A stretch of 64,000 nt of DNA from Verrucomicrobiota bacterium. GTDB taxonomy: Bacteria > Verrucomicrobiota > Verrucomicrobiia > Verrucomicrobiales > Akkermansiaceae. Within the stretch, counting starts at the first letter, position 1, and each line of letters begins with the position of its first letter. This document shows positions 34,801 through 43,591 of this stretch, piece after piece. Both the position numbers and the translations under genes were made by a program. A model generated the notes under the pieces. It searched no databases. It was not told the origin of the DNA and saw nothing but the letters and a program-made list of their open reading frames with translations. The DNA lies in contig JAFLEH010000018.1 of assembly GCA_017301995.1 (NCBI GenBank), positions 1-64,000 of the forward strand, given 5' to 3'.

Positions 34801-37650
34801 GTCCTCGCGAACTTGGTTTTGGGTGGTGGTCTCGCCGTCCGGCGTTTGCTCCTTGACGCTGGTGTTCACCTCGCGGGCCAGAGTGGCGGTGACCTTCACG
34901 TCGCCCTTCAGCGGATTGCCGTCCGGATCAACCGCGACGAGTTTGAGCGGAACGGGATCGCCGGCGCGGATCAGCGAGTCGATGCGCGAGACTCCCACAT
35001 ACACGTCCGCCGGATGGACGGTGGCGGTCGCCTTGGCGGTTAGAGTCTGGTTGTTGGAATCGGTGGTTTCCGAGGTAACCACGACGCTGCGACCGACCGG
35101 GAACGCGCTTTCCGGCAACGCGATTTCCATCGACGCCTTTCCGTCCGCCGAGAGCGTGGTTTCCGCCTGGCTGGACGAGTCCTCGCGGGAATAGCCGCCG
35201 CCATCCTCGTCGGATTCGCCATCGAGGTCCCACCGGCATCCGAAATAGTGATACCAGTATTGCCAGTCCTCGGAACGGTGGTTACCGAACAGGAAGTCGC
35301 GGTAGCGTTCCGGATAGGGATTGAGTTCGGAGACGTGGACCTGATAGGCCACCTTGCCGGCTGCCACCGGTTGGCCCTGATAGTATCGGGCGTCGATGGC
35401 GGCGTCCACTTTGGAGGCGGCCGGCGCGGGCGGGGCGATGGTTTGCGTCACCTCGAAGGTGTTGCGGCGGAAATCCTCCACCCGCACTTCGTGTTCGAAG
35501 CGCGCGTAGTTGCGGAGCTGTTCCTTTTCGTTCCAGTCCTCGGATTTCTCCGCCTTTTCCAACTCCTTCGGATACTCGAGGCGGAACAGATGGATGCCGG
35601 TCTGGGTGGTGGGCAGCTTGTAGGTGAAATCGAACGATCCGCTTTTCGAAATCGTGACCGGCTGGCTGTGGATTTCGGTTTCGGTGGGATCGATCACAAC
35701 CATCCGCGCGGATGTTGGGGAATCCATCTCCAGCGTGTTGCCGCGCAGATTGCGGACGATGCCCTTGAGGCGCACGGTTTCGCCGGGACGATAGAGCGAG
35801 CGATCGGTGAAGAGAAATGCCTGCCGGGCCGCGGCGGGGATGTCCTGCCATGTCTGATAGACCGGGAACCGCCACAGTTCCACCGTGGCGAGCGAGTCGT
35901 CGCAGGTGAAAGCGGATAGATAAGTGTCATCTCCCAAGGTTGCCCGGAGGTGGCGCGCGGCGGACTTGCGGGAAACGGTGGCGCAGCCCGAGGCATCGGT
36001 GACGGCCTCGGCCAGCAGGTCGCCGGATTCGCCGGAGACCTCAAGTTTGACACCCGGCAGCGGTTGGCCGGTGGTGCAGGAAAACGCATAGATGAAGGCG
36101 CTTTCCGCGGACAGTTTCCATGCGAGGCCGATATCGGTTAGCTGGACGATGGCTTGGGAAGTGACCGATGCCGGCTTGCGCAGCGCCGGTTGGACCGCGC
36201 CGGTGACTTCCACGAATAGGATGGCGTTGCGGGATTTGTCCGGAAGGACGCGGTTCCAATCGAGGTTGATTTCATTTGCCGTGTCGATGGCGTTTTCGAG
36301 CGGGAATTCCTGTTCGAAAACCGGCTTGCCGGGGAGATCGGCGAAGGGAAGGATAACCGGCTTGGGCGGTCCGTCGGAATCCTCGTCCGCCTTTTCGCGC
36401 GGCGGTTGGGTGCGTAGCGCCTTGAAGGTCCGGAGCGCTTCCGCGGGGTCGAGTTGTTTGATGCGGACCGTTGCATTGGTTAGATTGACGGTGCGCATCC
36501 GGTAGGCGCGGGTGCCGTTAGCAAGCTGGGCTTGGTCGCGGCTCGGCATAACCAGTTCGGCGGGCAGGTGCTCGAACACGATCTTTTCGGAAAACGCCTT
36601 TTCGAGCGGATGTCCCACGGAGGACGCGAAAGGAGGCCGGATGCCGAGCTGATAGGTATCGCTGGCGGAGAAATCGCCACGGAGAGTGACCGACGAATCA
36701 CCGCGCACGACGGTTAGCTTGGCCGGGCGCGGCGTGACGGTCACGCACTTGGGTAGAAAATCCTTCGGCAGCGGGTCCGGCAGGTGCTGGCTGAAACCGA
36801 TGACGATTTCGCGGGGCGAAACGGTGGAAACCCTCGGCCCAGCGGAGGTCACGGCGAACGGGTCGATCTTGCCGATGCCGTGGCGGGAGTCCTTTTCCTG
36901 TTTGGCGGTTCCGGATTTGTTGGGACATCCGTTGACCACGATGAGTTCCCACTCGCCCAGCGGCGGAAGCGGCGATGCCGGGGTCGCGATGAGCACGGTG
37001 CCGACAGGTGTGGTGTCGGGCTTTTTCGGCGCATCAGCGGTGGCGGTTTGCGGGTTCTCGCGGGAGCGTTCGGACCAAGACGGGAAATACGACGCGTTTG
37101 ATCCGAGTTCCTCCAAGGTTGGGGTCCGCAGCGTGGCTTGGATCCGTTTGCCGGTTTTCGAGAAGAAGGCGATGTACTTTGCCGCCGAATTGGCGGAAAC
37201 CTCATCATTGAAGACCAACTGCCATGGGGCTGTGGCCGGTTCGTAGTCCGACGCCCAGCGGTTCCGCGTGCTGGCGGATTTCAGCTCGAACCCCTCGGCG
37301 GCAGCGGTGGCGAAGACACCTGCGGGAATCTCCGATCCGTCAAGGTGGTGGCTGTTTTTCGAGACCGAGAAATCATAACTGGCTCCCATGACCGGCGAGT
37401 GCTCCGGCACCAACTCCGCGATGTTCTGCGCTTTCCAGACCAGTTTGCCGGGAAGCGCCGGTTTGATCGACACCAGCGTGTTGGGTAGCGGCTTGCCGAG
37501 TTCGGTGGTCGGGGTGACCGGGAGATCGAAGATGAACTGGAGCGTGCTTTCGGGGCAGAGCGACGGGGTGGATACCTGCAACCGCGGAGCGGCGGAAAGC
37601 GGAAAAACAAGCGCCAGCAAGGCGCCGGTGACGGCATGGAGCGTTTTCAT
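31837..37650 (-). CDS. bacterial alpha-2-macroglobulin with thioester motif
   Basis: 1937 residues; the start at 37650 yields a Sec signal MKTLHAVTGALLALVFPLSA without a lipobox. Stacked MG beta-sandwich domains carry the family marks QAFLFTDRSLYRPGETVRLK and KLVAEKSSYQPGETARLLV. The thioester bond sequence GCAEQ is intact (Cys1475, Glu1477, Gln1478) in LHYPHGCAEQTTSSMMPWF, opening the helical thioester domain; the receptor-binding-like end includes VKVTLRVTLGSDDTRYIVIE. Bacterial A2Ms trap attacking proteases in the periplasm and usually pair with PBP1C (pbpC). Here the neighbour downstream is the TonB-like gene 94 nt away, and no pbpC is visible. Confidence 0.93.
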   Translation of the reverse strand: MKTLHAVTGALLALVFPLSAAPRLQVSTPSLCPESTLQFIFDLPVTPTTELGKPLPNTLVSIKPALPGKLVWKAQNIAELVPEHSPVMGASYDFSVSKNSHHLDGSEIPAGVFATAAAEGFELKSASTRNRWASDYEPATAPWQLVFNDEVSANSAAKYIAFFSKTGKRIQATLRTPTLEELGSNASYFPSWSERSRENPQTATADAPKKPDTTPVGTVLIATPASPLPPLGEWELIVVNGCPNKSGTAKQEKDSRHGIGKIDPFAVTSAGPRVSTVSPREIVIGFSQHLPDPLPKDFLPKCVTVTPRPAKLTVVRGDSSVTLRGDFSASDTYQLGIRPPFASSVGHPLEKAFSEKIVFEHLPAELVMPSRDQAQLANGTRAYRMRTVNLTNATVRIKQLDPAEALRTFKALRTQPPREKADEDSDGPPKPVILPFADLPGKPVFEQEFPLENAIDTANEINLDWNRVLPDKSRNAILFVEVTGAVQPALRKPASVTSQAIVQLTDIGLAWKLSAESAFIYAFSCTTGQPLPGVKLEVSGESGDLLAEAVTDASGCATVSRKSAARHLRATLGDDTYLSAFTCDDSLATVELWRFPVYQTWQDIPAAARQAFLFTDRSLYRPGETVRLKGIVRNLRGNTLEMDSPTSARMVVIDPTETEIHSQPVTISKSGSFDFTYKLPTTQTGIHLFRLEYPKELEKAEKSEDWNEKEQLRNYARFEHEVRVEDFRRNTFEVTQTIAPPAPAASKVDAAIDARYYQGQPVAAGKVAYQVHVSELNPYPERYRDFLFGNHRSEDWQYWYHYFGCRWDLDGESDEDGGGYSREDSSSQAETTLSADGKASMEIALPESAFPVGRSVVVTSETTDSNNQTLTAKATATVHPADVYVGVSRIDSLIRAGDPVPLKLVAVDPDGNPLKGDVKVTATLAREVNTSVKEQTPDGETTTQNQVREDAVSTADLTITAAASARDGQALTITPQATGRHFLTVRGKDAAGRAFATVTCFHVYGTKEYPWLYEDGLRVKLVAEKSSYQPGETARLLVLSPIEGTALVTVEREKVLRSFMVTLKADKPVIEVPITDDDAPYACVSVLIVKGLADSSRKFKEPQLRLGYCGLKVPNTRDRLKVELTATGPDSSLTKDISTFRPGGKVTFGGTVTFADGKPAANAEVTLYAEDEGTLAVMGYRTPDPMKHFHTVRYLQVATGTSFETFLAEDPEMQILSEKGYDVGGGGELGNLADLIRKNFDPCATWAPALTTDAQGRFSHTCTLPDTLTRYRVIAVAHHKASRFGNAESAVIANKPLMLEPKTPRFANQGDTISPRLLVQNASDYTGTWRITYRAHAATGSPVCRGLGEESQTVTLAPGASANLDFPSVLENTGEAVSEWHAEPVSLTNTQLTPVLARSLSDSVRARYPVHYPVPLLRENRFVKLDQPGAGRNLLENLDQSLLEGRGELELEFSTSPLADIGGSVDYLLHYPHGCAEQTTSSMMPWFAVEPLRTVIPAFAKVSKEQTAEAIQAGVDRLLTMQLANGSFSYWPAASDASDWTSSYAGIGLILAKESGARVPDAAIAKLANYLTERLRKMTFAKDVWEFDHHARDLWFLALAGKPQAAYQNTLRDRLGNLSPDGRAFLALAFAQSRKPADLATARSILASNKPIMVSDDWWMPFGTDNATKLLAWATIDVNAPETIALLDRLLNDRNPYGHWNNTWANGWGLLAITRYAKLEKTAQASANLTLQTPEGPQTITLDPKSPTAARTLALGPDLKAVLSNDQRAFVRLRLAAKPAIAPLKPVASNGMSIDRFYEKVNADGSVSTLTEPAVGDLVKVTLRVTLGSDDTRYIVIEDPLPAVFEAVNNDFASQRSMIAPGQGDGSWNVSHKELRDDRAVFYLDYVSAKGTYSISYLARCTLAGNAMAPPAKVESMYDPSKVALSASRNMGSVLAR

Positions 37651-37775
37651 AGTCGGCGATGTCCCGGAGGTTGGTTTGATAGATAACCGCCCCCCGCCGG
37701 AATGCAAGCGGGGAATGCGGATTCGCGGGAAAAATCGTGCCCCCAACCGAGCCCGGCGGATTCACCGGAAGCAGG

Positions 37776-37967
37776 TCATTTCCGCGCCGGCTGCGACGCG
37801 GCCAAAAGGGCGGCATAGGCGCTGGCCCGCGTGGCATGCGCCGCGGGAAGCGCCCTGATGGCATCCACACGCCGATCCTTTACTTCTCCCGATTGGCAGG
37901 GCCTTTGCGTCCATGGAGATTGGACCACGATCAATTGGGAACACGGAATGCGCCAAGTGGTTTCCAT
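37776..37967 (-). CDS. short open frame downstream of a hypothetical gene (doubtful)
   Basis: A 63-codon frame overlapping the end of the upstream gene by 37 nt. Its second half, DAIRALPAAHATRASAYAAL, reads like an authentic helical protein C-terminus, whereas the first half does not. It may be the stub of a decayed gene or a chance frame. Confidence 0.2.
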   Translation of the reverse strand: METTWRIPCSQLIVVQSPWTQRPCQSGEVKDRRVDAIRALPAAHATRASAYAALLAASQPARK

Positions 37968-38767
37968 GCATTTGGGCCGGATGGCTCGACCGGTAATCCA
38001 TCGCCGGGATGAAAGACCCGCTCGGCTTCGGACAATACCAAAAGACCGTCCTGCGTGATGCTTTCAAGACGCACGATCCTTCCGGGCGCACGACCGGGAA
38101 TTTCCAGCTCCCTAATTCTCCCGCCAGCCACGTCATATACGATGAATCTGATGTCAAATGGGAAGTAATCCTCGCGAACCGGGCCATTTTGGGCTGGGGG
38201 GATGGGTTTTGACAAGTCGGGACCTGTGGTCGCCGAGGCCACGAGACGGTCGCTGTCTAGCCACCTCCATTCCAATACTCCATGAAAGTGCCCCGGGTCG
38301 AAGACTTGATCAAACTTGGGCAAGATCGCCACGCTCTTGCCGTCGAGATTGTATAGACGGAAGCCCATCTTGTGATTGTGCTGCACAAGCAGCCGCGATT
38401 TCGCCGGATCGACCTCAACGGCATTGATTTGCGTGCCGTCCGGCACATCCAAGGTTACGCTTTGACCTCCGGACAGACGAACGGTTTTGGGATGTCCAGC
38501 GCCAGTGGCGTTCCAGATTTCTTTCCTTCCTTCCTGATTGGCACCCGGAACCGGTTGGATTTTCACCTTCGGCGGTGGAAGTAGCTTGGCAGACAAACCG
38601 TCGGGAGGTCGCTGCCCGGAATCGGCTGTCACCACAGGGGGGGATGCTTCGACAGCTTTCCGATCTTCGGCCGGCCTGTTGTCGGTTGATGGACATTTCA
38701 CCAACAAAATCCCCCCGGCAGCGATGATAGCCGCCATGGCGATGATTGAATGCGATCTAAGTTTCAT
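37931..38767 (-). CDS. anchored hypothetical protein, 278 aa
   Basis: MKLRSHSIIAMAAIIAAGGI forms an N-terminal signal or membrane anchor; a Cys at 25 lacks a proper lipobox. After a Pro-rich linker, the domain has beta-propeller-like strands such as GGQSVTLDVPDGTQINAVEV, RLLVQHNHKMGFRLYNLDG and VFDPGHFHGVLEWRWLDSDR, ending in IVRLESITQDGLLVLSEAER. It may be a single-blade or small propeller sensor. It starts 9 nt downstream of the amidase gene and is likely cotranscribed. GC content is lower than in the amidase. Confidence 0.65.
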   Translation of the reverse strand: MKLRSHSIIAMAAIIAAGGILLVKCPSTDNRPAEDRKAVEASPPVVTADSGQRPPDGLSAKLLPPPKVKIQPVPGANQEGRKEIWNATGAGHPKTVRLSGGQSVTLDVPDGTQINAVEVDPAKSRLLVQHNHKMGFRLYNLDGKSVAILPKFDQVFDPGHFHGVLEWRWLDSDRLVASATTGPDLSKPIPPAQNGPVREDYFPFDIRFIVYDVAGGRIRELEIPGRAPGRIVRLESITQDGLLVLSEAERVFHPGDGLPVEPSGPNAWKPLGAFRVPN

Positions 38768-38775
38768 GCAAATGG

Positions 38776-41109
38776 CTATTCTTGGTTCATTATATCTTCG
38801 ATAATCGCTTCTGACAGACCAGAGATTATCGTGTCTCGGGCAACCGCCGCACCCGCCCCGGAAACCAAGCTGTTTTCCACGGCTTCGGCAGTTATAAAAT
38901 CGATTTCTGCAAGGCATGCTCTTGAGTAGGGACGGGCACCGCTAACGTTTCTGAGCCTGGAATCCCGATAAACACCAGAAACGGTACCGGGTTTGATTCC
39001 ACGATGGCCGGATTCTCCTGGCTGTTGGGCATTTGGAACCAGCGCATCCAGAACATCATTGATACGTCCGGCAAACGCTTGGTCTGGTGCAAAATTTATA
39101 TTGCCATCGGCCGCAGGTTCGATCCAGGTTTCCGGACCGTGGACAGTCGGACTTGCGTTCGCATTAAAATGAATGCTGAAAAACACGTCTGCGCCGTTGA
39201 GATTGGCAAACCGTGCACGAGGACCGATCCAGGGATTGCTGTCATTTGTCCGTGTCATAACAACGCGGTAATGGTGATGCCCGGCATCGAACATCGCGCT
39301 TTCCAGATTTGTCCGTAATTCTGTTCCCCAGAGAAGAGTAAGATTCTTCTCCAAGGATTTACCCACCCGGTTGCAGTAATGTTCCCATGATTCATTCTCC
39401 CCTTGTGGATCGTCTGATAGCGGAGGACTCATTCCGAAACTGGTTGCATTGTTCCAGCTCGATCCATTAGGCTCGCTGTCTTCAGGCGCACCCCCGTGCC
39501 CCGGATCGATGACGATGACCGGAGGCACCTCGATGTCCGCGACTTTGGCGGGGGTGCCGGCGATGCCTTGGATGGCGACGCGCAGGCGGCCTTTGTTGAA
39601 GCCGATGGGCGGGAGGTTGGCACGGATGGCGGAGCCGCAAAGCATACCGGCGGGGATGTCGTAACCGAGAACGGTGGTGGCTCCGGTCTGGCCGGTTCTC
39701 ACGAAGCCGTGCGCGCCGTAGTGGCCGGAGGATTCGAACCGGTCGCGGTGGCCCTCCGCGGCGTGCGCCCAGTCTCCCCGGAAGACGGCGGGACCGCCGG
39801 TGAGAGGCATGAATAGCGGTTCCATGCTCCAGGTGAGGGTGTGGCCCAGCAGAATGGACCCGTCCACGATGCGCATGCGCATCTCACGGTGGGCGATGCG
39901 GTTTTCCGCCGGGTCTTCCTCCACCATGCCGTTGGTCTGGCCGGGTTCGGTGCGGGGATTCTGTGAACCGGTGATTTCGTCGCCGTCGCCATCCAGAAGC
40001 ACCGGGAAAAACTCCATGGGTTCGATGGGAAGGACACCCACCATGACGGTGCTGGGGCGGTCGCCGTCGCCTATGTTCGCGGATGTTATCTCGATTTCCA
40101 CTTCGAGCGGCGCGTCGTCGGGCGCGGTGAGGGTAAGCCCGTCCTCAACGATGGCCGGGCCGAATCCGTGGCAGGATATGCCAGCGAGATCCGCCACTTC
40201 CCATTCGGCGTGGCGGGAGTTCACATTCAGGGTTCCGGTGCGCGGCTGGTCGCCCGCCGGTGCGATCCGCCAGGTGACGATGTCATTGTACTGGGAAGTT
40301 GTCCCGGTGTAGTTGGGGTACTCGTCGCTGACCAGCACCACGGGCAGAACGCAACTCTTTCCGGCCGGGATGGTTACGGTTCGCTTCCGGGTGGTTGTGA
40401 CGTTCTCAACGGCGATGGCGGTGACGACCACCCACTCCGCATCGGGACGGGAGGTATCGTCCAGGGGATCGGTTCCGATATCCTGCTCGCCTCCATCCGA
40501 AATCCCGTCGCCGTCCGTATCGTGCATCTGGGGTTTGGTGCCGAGAATGGACTCGATCAGGTTGCCGATGCCGTCATGGTCCGGATCGCCCCCGGAACCG
40601 TTGTCGCCGGTGGCGTCGTTGGGGTCCAGATAGTTGCTGTCCTCCCATCCGTCGTCCATGCCGTCGCCGTCGCTGTCAGCGTTCAGCGGATCAGTGTGGG
40701 TGAGCCAGATTTCATCATGCGTGCTTATGCCGTCGCCATCGAAATCGGTATCATCAGGCGTGCTGCCCGGAAGAACGGGCATGTCGGTGTATTTCAGCCG
40801 GAAGAAGGCGGACGGGGCGGAGGCGGTGATCTCGAAGCTCACTTCCGCATCCGGGCCGTATTCGATCAGGGGAAGGAAGGTCCACTTCGCCAGCGGGGCG
40901 TCCTGGGCGGAGACCTGAACGAAGTAGGTGCGGCCCTCCTTGCGCTGCCAGCGCAGGAAGCGTCCGCCGGATGGCGGACATACGATCTCCAGATCCTGGG
41001 GGCCGAGGGGCAATTGCGCCTCGGCCACTCCGCCGGACGCCATGACTAAGGCGGCGGAGGCGGCGCATATATGGAAAAAGCGCGTGGCGGAAACGGATAG
41101 GATATTCAT
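38776..41109 (-). CDS. N-acetylmuramoyl-L-alanine amidase with calcium-binding repeats
   Basis: 777 residues. After a signal peptide (HICAASAALVMASGGVAEAQ), residues ~116-203 hold thrombospondin-3-type calcium repeats: DTDFDGDGISTHDE, NADSDGDGMDDGWED, GDPDHDGIGNLIES, DTDGDGISDGGEQD. A beta-rich middle leads to an Amidase_3 domain: zinc His in IDPGHGG (~537), second His in FFSIHFNAN (~645) and catalytic Glu in CLAEIDFI (~730). It would cleave the lactyl-peptide bond in peptidoglycan outside the inner membrane. The start codon overlaps the stop of the upstream gene (ATGA), so both are coupled. Amidases carrying these repeats suggest calcium-dependent stability outside the cell. Confidence 0.85.
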   Translation of the reverse strand: MNILSVSATRFFHICAASAALVMASGGVAEAQLPLGPQDLEIVCPPSGGRFLRWQRKEGRTYFVQVSAQDAPLAKWTFLPLIEYGPDAEVSFEITASAPSAFFRLKYTDMPVLPGSTPDDTDFDGDGISTHDEIWLTHTDPLNADSDGDGMDDGWEDSNYLDPNDATGDNGSGGDPDHDGIGNLIESILGTKPQMHDTDGDGISDGGEQDIGTDPLDDTSRPDAEWVVVTAIAVENVTTTRKRTVTIPAGKSCVLPVVLVSDEYPNYTGTTSQYNDIVTWRIAPAGDQPRTGTLNVNSRHAEWEVADLAGISCHGFGPAIVEDGLTLTAPDDAPLEVEIEITSANIGDGDRPSTVMVGVLPIEPMEFFPVLLDGDGDEITGSQNPRTEPGQTNGMVEEDPAENRIAHREMRMRIVDGSILLGHTLTWSMEPLFMPLTGGPAVFRGDWAHAAEGHRDRFESSGHYGAHGFVRTGQTGATTVLGYDIPAGMLCGSAIRANLPPIGFNKGRLRVAIQGIAGTPAKVADIEVPPVIVIDPGHGGAPEDSEPNGSSWNNATSFGMSPPLSDDPQGENESWEHYCNRVGKSLEKNLTLLWGTELRTNLESAMFDAGHHHYRVVMTRTNDSNPWIGPRARFANLNGADVFFSIHFNANASPTVHGPETWIEPAADGNINFAPDQAFAGRINDVLDALVPNAQQPGESGHRGIKPGTVSGVYRDSRLRNVSGARPYSRACLAEIDFITAEAVENSLVSGAGAAVARDTIISGLSEAIIEDIMNQE

Positions 41110-41945
41110 TTCTGCGCTCCTTTCTCCGGGGTGGGGTTGGCGAGATAGCGGCTGCCGCGGTGCGGGCGCAGGATGACCGTTTCGTCGCGGGGCGGCTCGG
41201 GATGGGCGCGCGCCCATTCGGCGGCGGCTTTGTGGTGGGCGCGGCGGGCTGTCCGATAGACGGTGAGGCGTTCCTTTTCGGCGGCGATCACCTCGCCGAA
41301 CACCACGGCGGGGGCGGTGCCGGTGGGGCTTTCCGCGTCGCCGCGCAGGATGACGATGCCGCCTTCGGGAACCTGCGGGATGCGGTCGGCCCACCACTTC
41401 GCCCAGCGCGGGGCGCGGGTGGTGTCCACCTCGGAATGGACGAGCATGAAGCGGTAGCGCTCGCCTTTGCGGATGAACTCGCCCACGCCGGCCAGCAGGC
41501 CGATGTCATAGCCGCAGACGGCCTCATAGGATTCGCGGGTTTCCGGATCGGTCCAATGGAGGATGGAAACGCGGTGGTCGATGATCGTGGCGCCGACGTT
41601 GAACGTATGCCGCAGTTCGTAAAGCCTGCGGGCGATTTGTTCCGGGGTGAGAGGTCTGGGATCGGCGGCTTTTGGCGGCGGGGGAGGCGGCGGCGGAAGG
41701 TCGGGCGCGGTGGACGCCTCGCCACGGGCGAGGGTGAGAGTGGTCGTGGCGGTGGTCTTGTGGACGGTGGCGGCGTCGATCCGGCAATCCGGCGGGGCGG
41801 GTGCGGGACGCGGCGCGGGCGGAGAGAACGGCGCCACGGTGAGAGGGGCGGGGATGCGGGTGTCGCCGGAAGGGGGCGGGGAAGCCGCCTGCGCCGCACA
41901 ACATCCGGCTAGCGCAAAAAGCGGAAGTATCGTGCTTTTCATCAT
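41106..41945 (-). CDS. secreted proline-rich hypothetical protein, 279 aa
   Basis: The start at 41945 (MMKSTILPLFALAGCCAAQA) gives a signal peptide; ATGs at 41942 and 41966 are alternatives. A Pro-rich linker with a run of prolines (~85-92) separates the signal from a C-terminal domain: YELRHTFNVGATIIDHRVSI, YEAVCGYDIGLLAGVGEF and RFMLVHSEVDTTRAP. I do not recognise it. The ATGA overlap with the amidase gene suggests that the two products act together, perhaps on the cell wall. Confidence 0.65.
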   Translation of the reverse strand: MMKSTILPLFALAGCCAAQAASPPPSGDTRIPAPLTVAPFSPPAPRPAPAPPDCRIDAATVHKTTATTTLTLARGEASTAPDLPPPPPPPPKAADPRPLTPEQIARRLYELRHTFNVGATIIDHRVSILHWTDPETRESYEAVCGYDIGLLAGVGEFIRKGERYRFMLVHSEVDTTRAPRWAKWWADRIPQVPEGGIVILRGDAESPTGTAPAVVFGEVIAAEKERLTVYRTARRAHHKAAAEWARAHPEPPRDETVILRPHRGSRYLANPTPEKGAQK

Positions 41946-41966
41946 GGATCGGACGGGAGGTTTCAT

Positions 41967-42331
41967 ATTGATGATGATGTTTCGTGTCCTTTCCGGTGGT
42001 CGGGGAGTTAGAAAGCCGCACTTGGACGACCGCGACGGCCTTTGGCCTCCTCCGGAGAGTCGGCTTGGACATGCGCCGCCGCCTCCCCGGCCTTTTGGGT
42101 CGGTTTGGCGGCATCGTTGCGACCGATGCCAGTCGCCAAGTGGTCTGGAGCTTTCTACGGCCCCGTCCGCCGGAGCGGACAAGCGCGAATTGATAGGAAC
42201 GCGCCGGATCTGGCAAGCGGAAAATCCGGGATTCTATCGAAACCTTTGTGTTTTCAGGCGTATCCAGCTCGTTTGATGGACTCCGGAATGCTTCGCATTT
42301 CCTAAACAACCGCTCAATCACGGCACCGGAA
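41967..42331. other. spacer, no gene supported
   Basis: Overlapping open frames on both strands lack start signals and family resemblance. It ends at the terminator of the gene to the right. Confidence 0.5.
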
Positions 42332-42368
42332 ACGAAAACCCCGCCCCCTCGCGGCGGAGGGGGCGGGG
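42332..42368 (-). terminator. rho-independent terminator
   Basis: A perfect 12-bp stem of almost pure G:C (42339-42350 with 42357-42368) and, read leftward, TTTTCGTTT after it. It lies 22 nt past the stop of the 243-aa gene. Confidence 0.88.
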
Positions 42369-42389
42369 CCGGGGTGGTTCGGATCTGGT

Positions 42390-43121
42390 TCAGGGCTGAG
42401 GAGGCGCGGGCTCCGGCGCGGGGGCCGGGGGCGGTGTGGCGGGGCCGTGGCCGTAGTCGCGGAGGATGCGGGCGGCCTGCCAGGCGGCGGCGAAGGCGCG
42501 GCCTCCGTCGGTGCCGCGGAAGCGCAGCACCAGACGGTCCATGCTTTCCAAAAGGGCGGCCACGGAGCGGTAGGCGGCGTCCAGCGAGCCGGTGAGGGCC
42601 TTGCGTTCCGCGATGGCTCCGGAAGGTTGCGCGATGGAATCCCGGTAGGCGTCGATCGCGGCGGCAAGGGCGATGGTGTCATCCGGGGTGAGGCCGTAGC
42701 CGGCCAGGGCTGCCGCATCCGCCGAAAGCGCTCCGGCAAGGGTGGTGGCCAGCAGGTTCGCGCGGTTGAGCAGGTGCTCCCCGCGCAGGCGGCGCCAGGC
42801 GCTGATGGGAAAATCCACCGCGGCGGCGGCTTGCTCGCGGTTTTCGTCATGGAAATAGTCGGCCAGCAGGCTGCCCAGTTCGTGGGCCAGATCCTCCAGC
42901 AGGGCCTCGTTGCGCTCCTTGTCGAGGGCGGCTCCGGTGATGACGGCCGACTGCCGGGCGGCGGTGGCGGCGAACGATTCCACGGCGGTGCGGAGGGACG
43001 CTGCTTTGGTGCCGAATTGCAGGGGCGGCTGCCCCTGCCACGCGGCCAGGTGGGTGGGATCGTCCAGCAGGGCAATGACGGTCCGGCTCATGTCGATACG
43101 GTTGGTGTAACGGTTGTTCAT
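42390..43121 (-). CDS. hypothetical helical protein, 243 aa
   Basis: Starts MNNRYTNRIDMSRTVIALLD; a second ATG ten codons in is possible. The sequence is Ala-rich and alpha-helical throughout, including WQGQPPLQFGTKAASLRTAV, LEDLAHELGSLLADYFHDEN and FPISAWRRLRGEHLLNRANL. It has a Pro/Ala tail and no signal peptide. Similar WQGxPPLxFGTK-type helical proteins occur in Verrucomicrobia and Lentisphaerae as far as I recall, without assigned function. A strong terminator follows; a 21-bp minisatellite lies 150-460 nt upstream of its start codon. Confidence 0.65.
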   Translation of the reverse strand: MNNRYTNRIDMSRTVIALLDDPTHLAAWQGQPPLQFGTKAASLRTAVESFAATAARQSAVITGAALDKERNEALLEDLAHELGSLLADYFHDENREQAAAAVDFPISAWRRLRGEHLLNRANLLATTLAGALSADAAALAGYGLTPDDTIALAAAIDAYRDSIAQPSGAIAERKALTGSLDAAYRSVAALLESMDRLVLRFRGTDGGRAFAAAWQAARILRDYGHGPATPPPAPAPEPAPPQP

Positions 43122-43268
43122 GGTGTTCGGTTGTCCCTGGAAATTGTGGGGACGACAGCAAAATACGCTCTATCTGAAACCTCGCAAGTGGTTTTTGTTG
43201 GAATGTTGCTGGAAAAAACGGTTATTGCGGCCTTGCCGTTGCCAGATGGCGAATTGTCGGACTCGCCT

Positions 43269-43583
43269 GCGGGAGTGTCAGCGGCGGTTGCGGGAGCGTC
43301 AGCGACGGTTGTGGGAGCGTAAGCAGCAATTGCGGGAACGTCAGCGGAGGTTGCGGGCGTGTCAGGCGCGATTGCGGGAACGTCAGGGGCGATTGCGGGC
43401 GTGTCAGGGGCGATTGCGGGCGTGTCAGGGGCGATTGCGGGCGTGTCAGGGGCGATTGCGGGCGTGTCAGGGGCGATTGCGGGCGTGTCAGGGGTGGCTG
43501 CGGGAGCGTCAGGGGCGATTGCGGGAGTGTCAGGCGCGATTGCGGAAGCGTCAGCGGCGGTTGCGGGCGTGTTCGGGGCTGCT
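43269..43583. repeat. 21-bp minisatellite, 15 copies
   Basis: Fifteen head-to-tail 21-bp units beginning GCGGGCGTGTCAGG. The central four units (about 43395-43478) are identical and the flanking ones diverge at unit positions 6-8 and 14-19, as expected for expansion from the middle. Because 21 is a multiple of three, several frames on both strands stay open and encode heptapeptide repeats (AIAGVSG, LTRPQSP, RLRACQG); substitutions show no preference for third positions in any of them, so a coding role is unlikely. Confidence 0.9.
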
Positions 43584-43591
43584 GGGACGGA

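Noticed and set aside
43269..43583. CRISPR array
   Set aside because: The units are contiguous without spacers and no cas gene is present.
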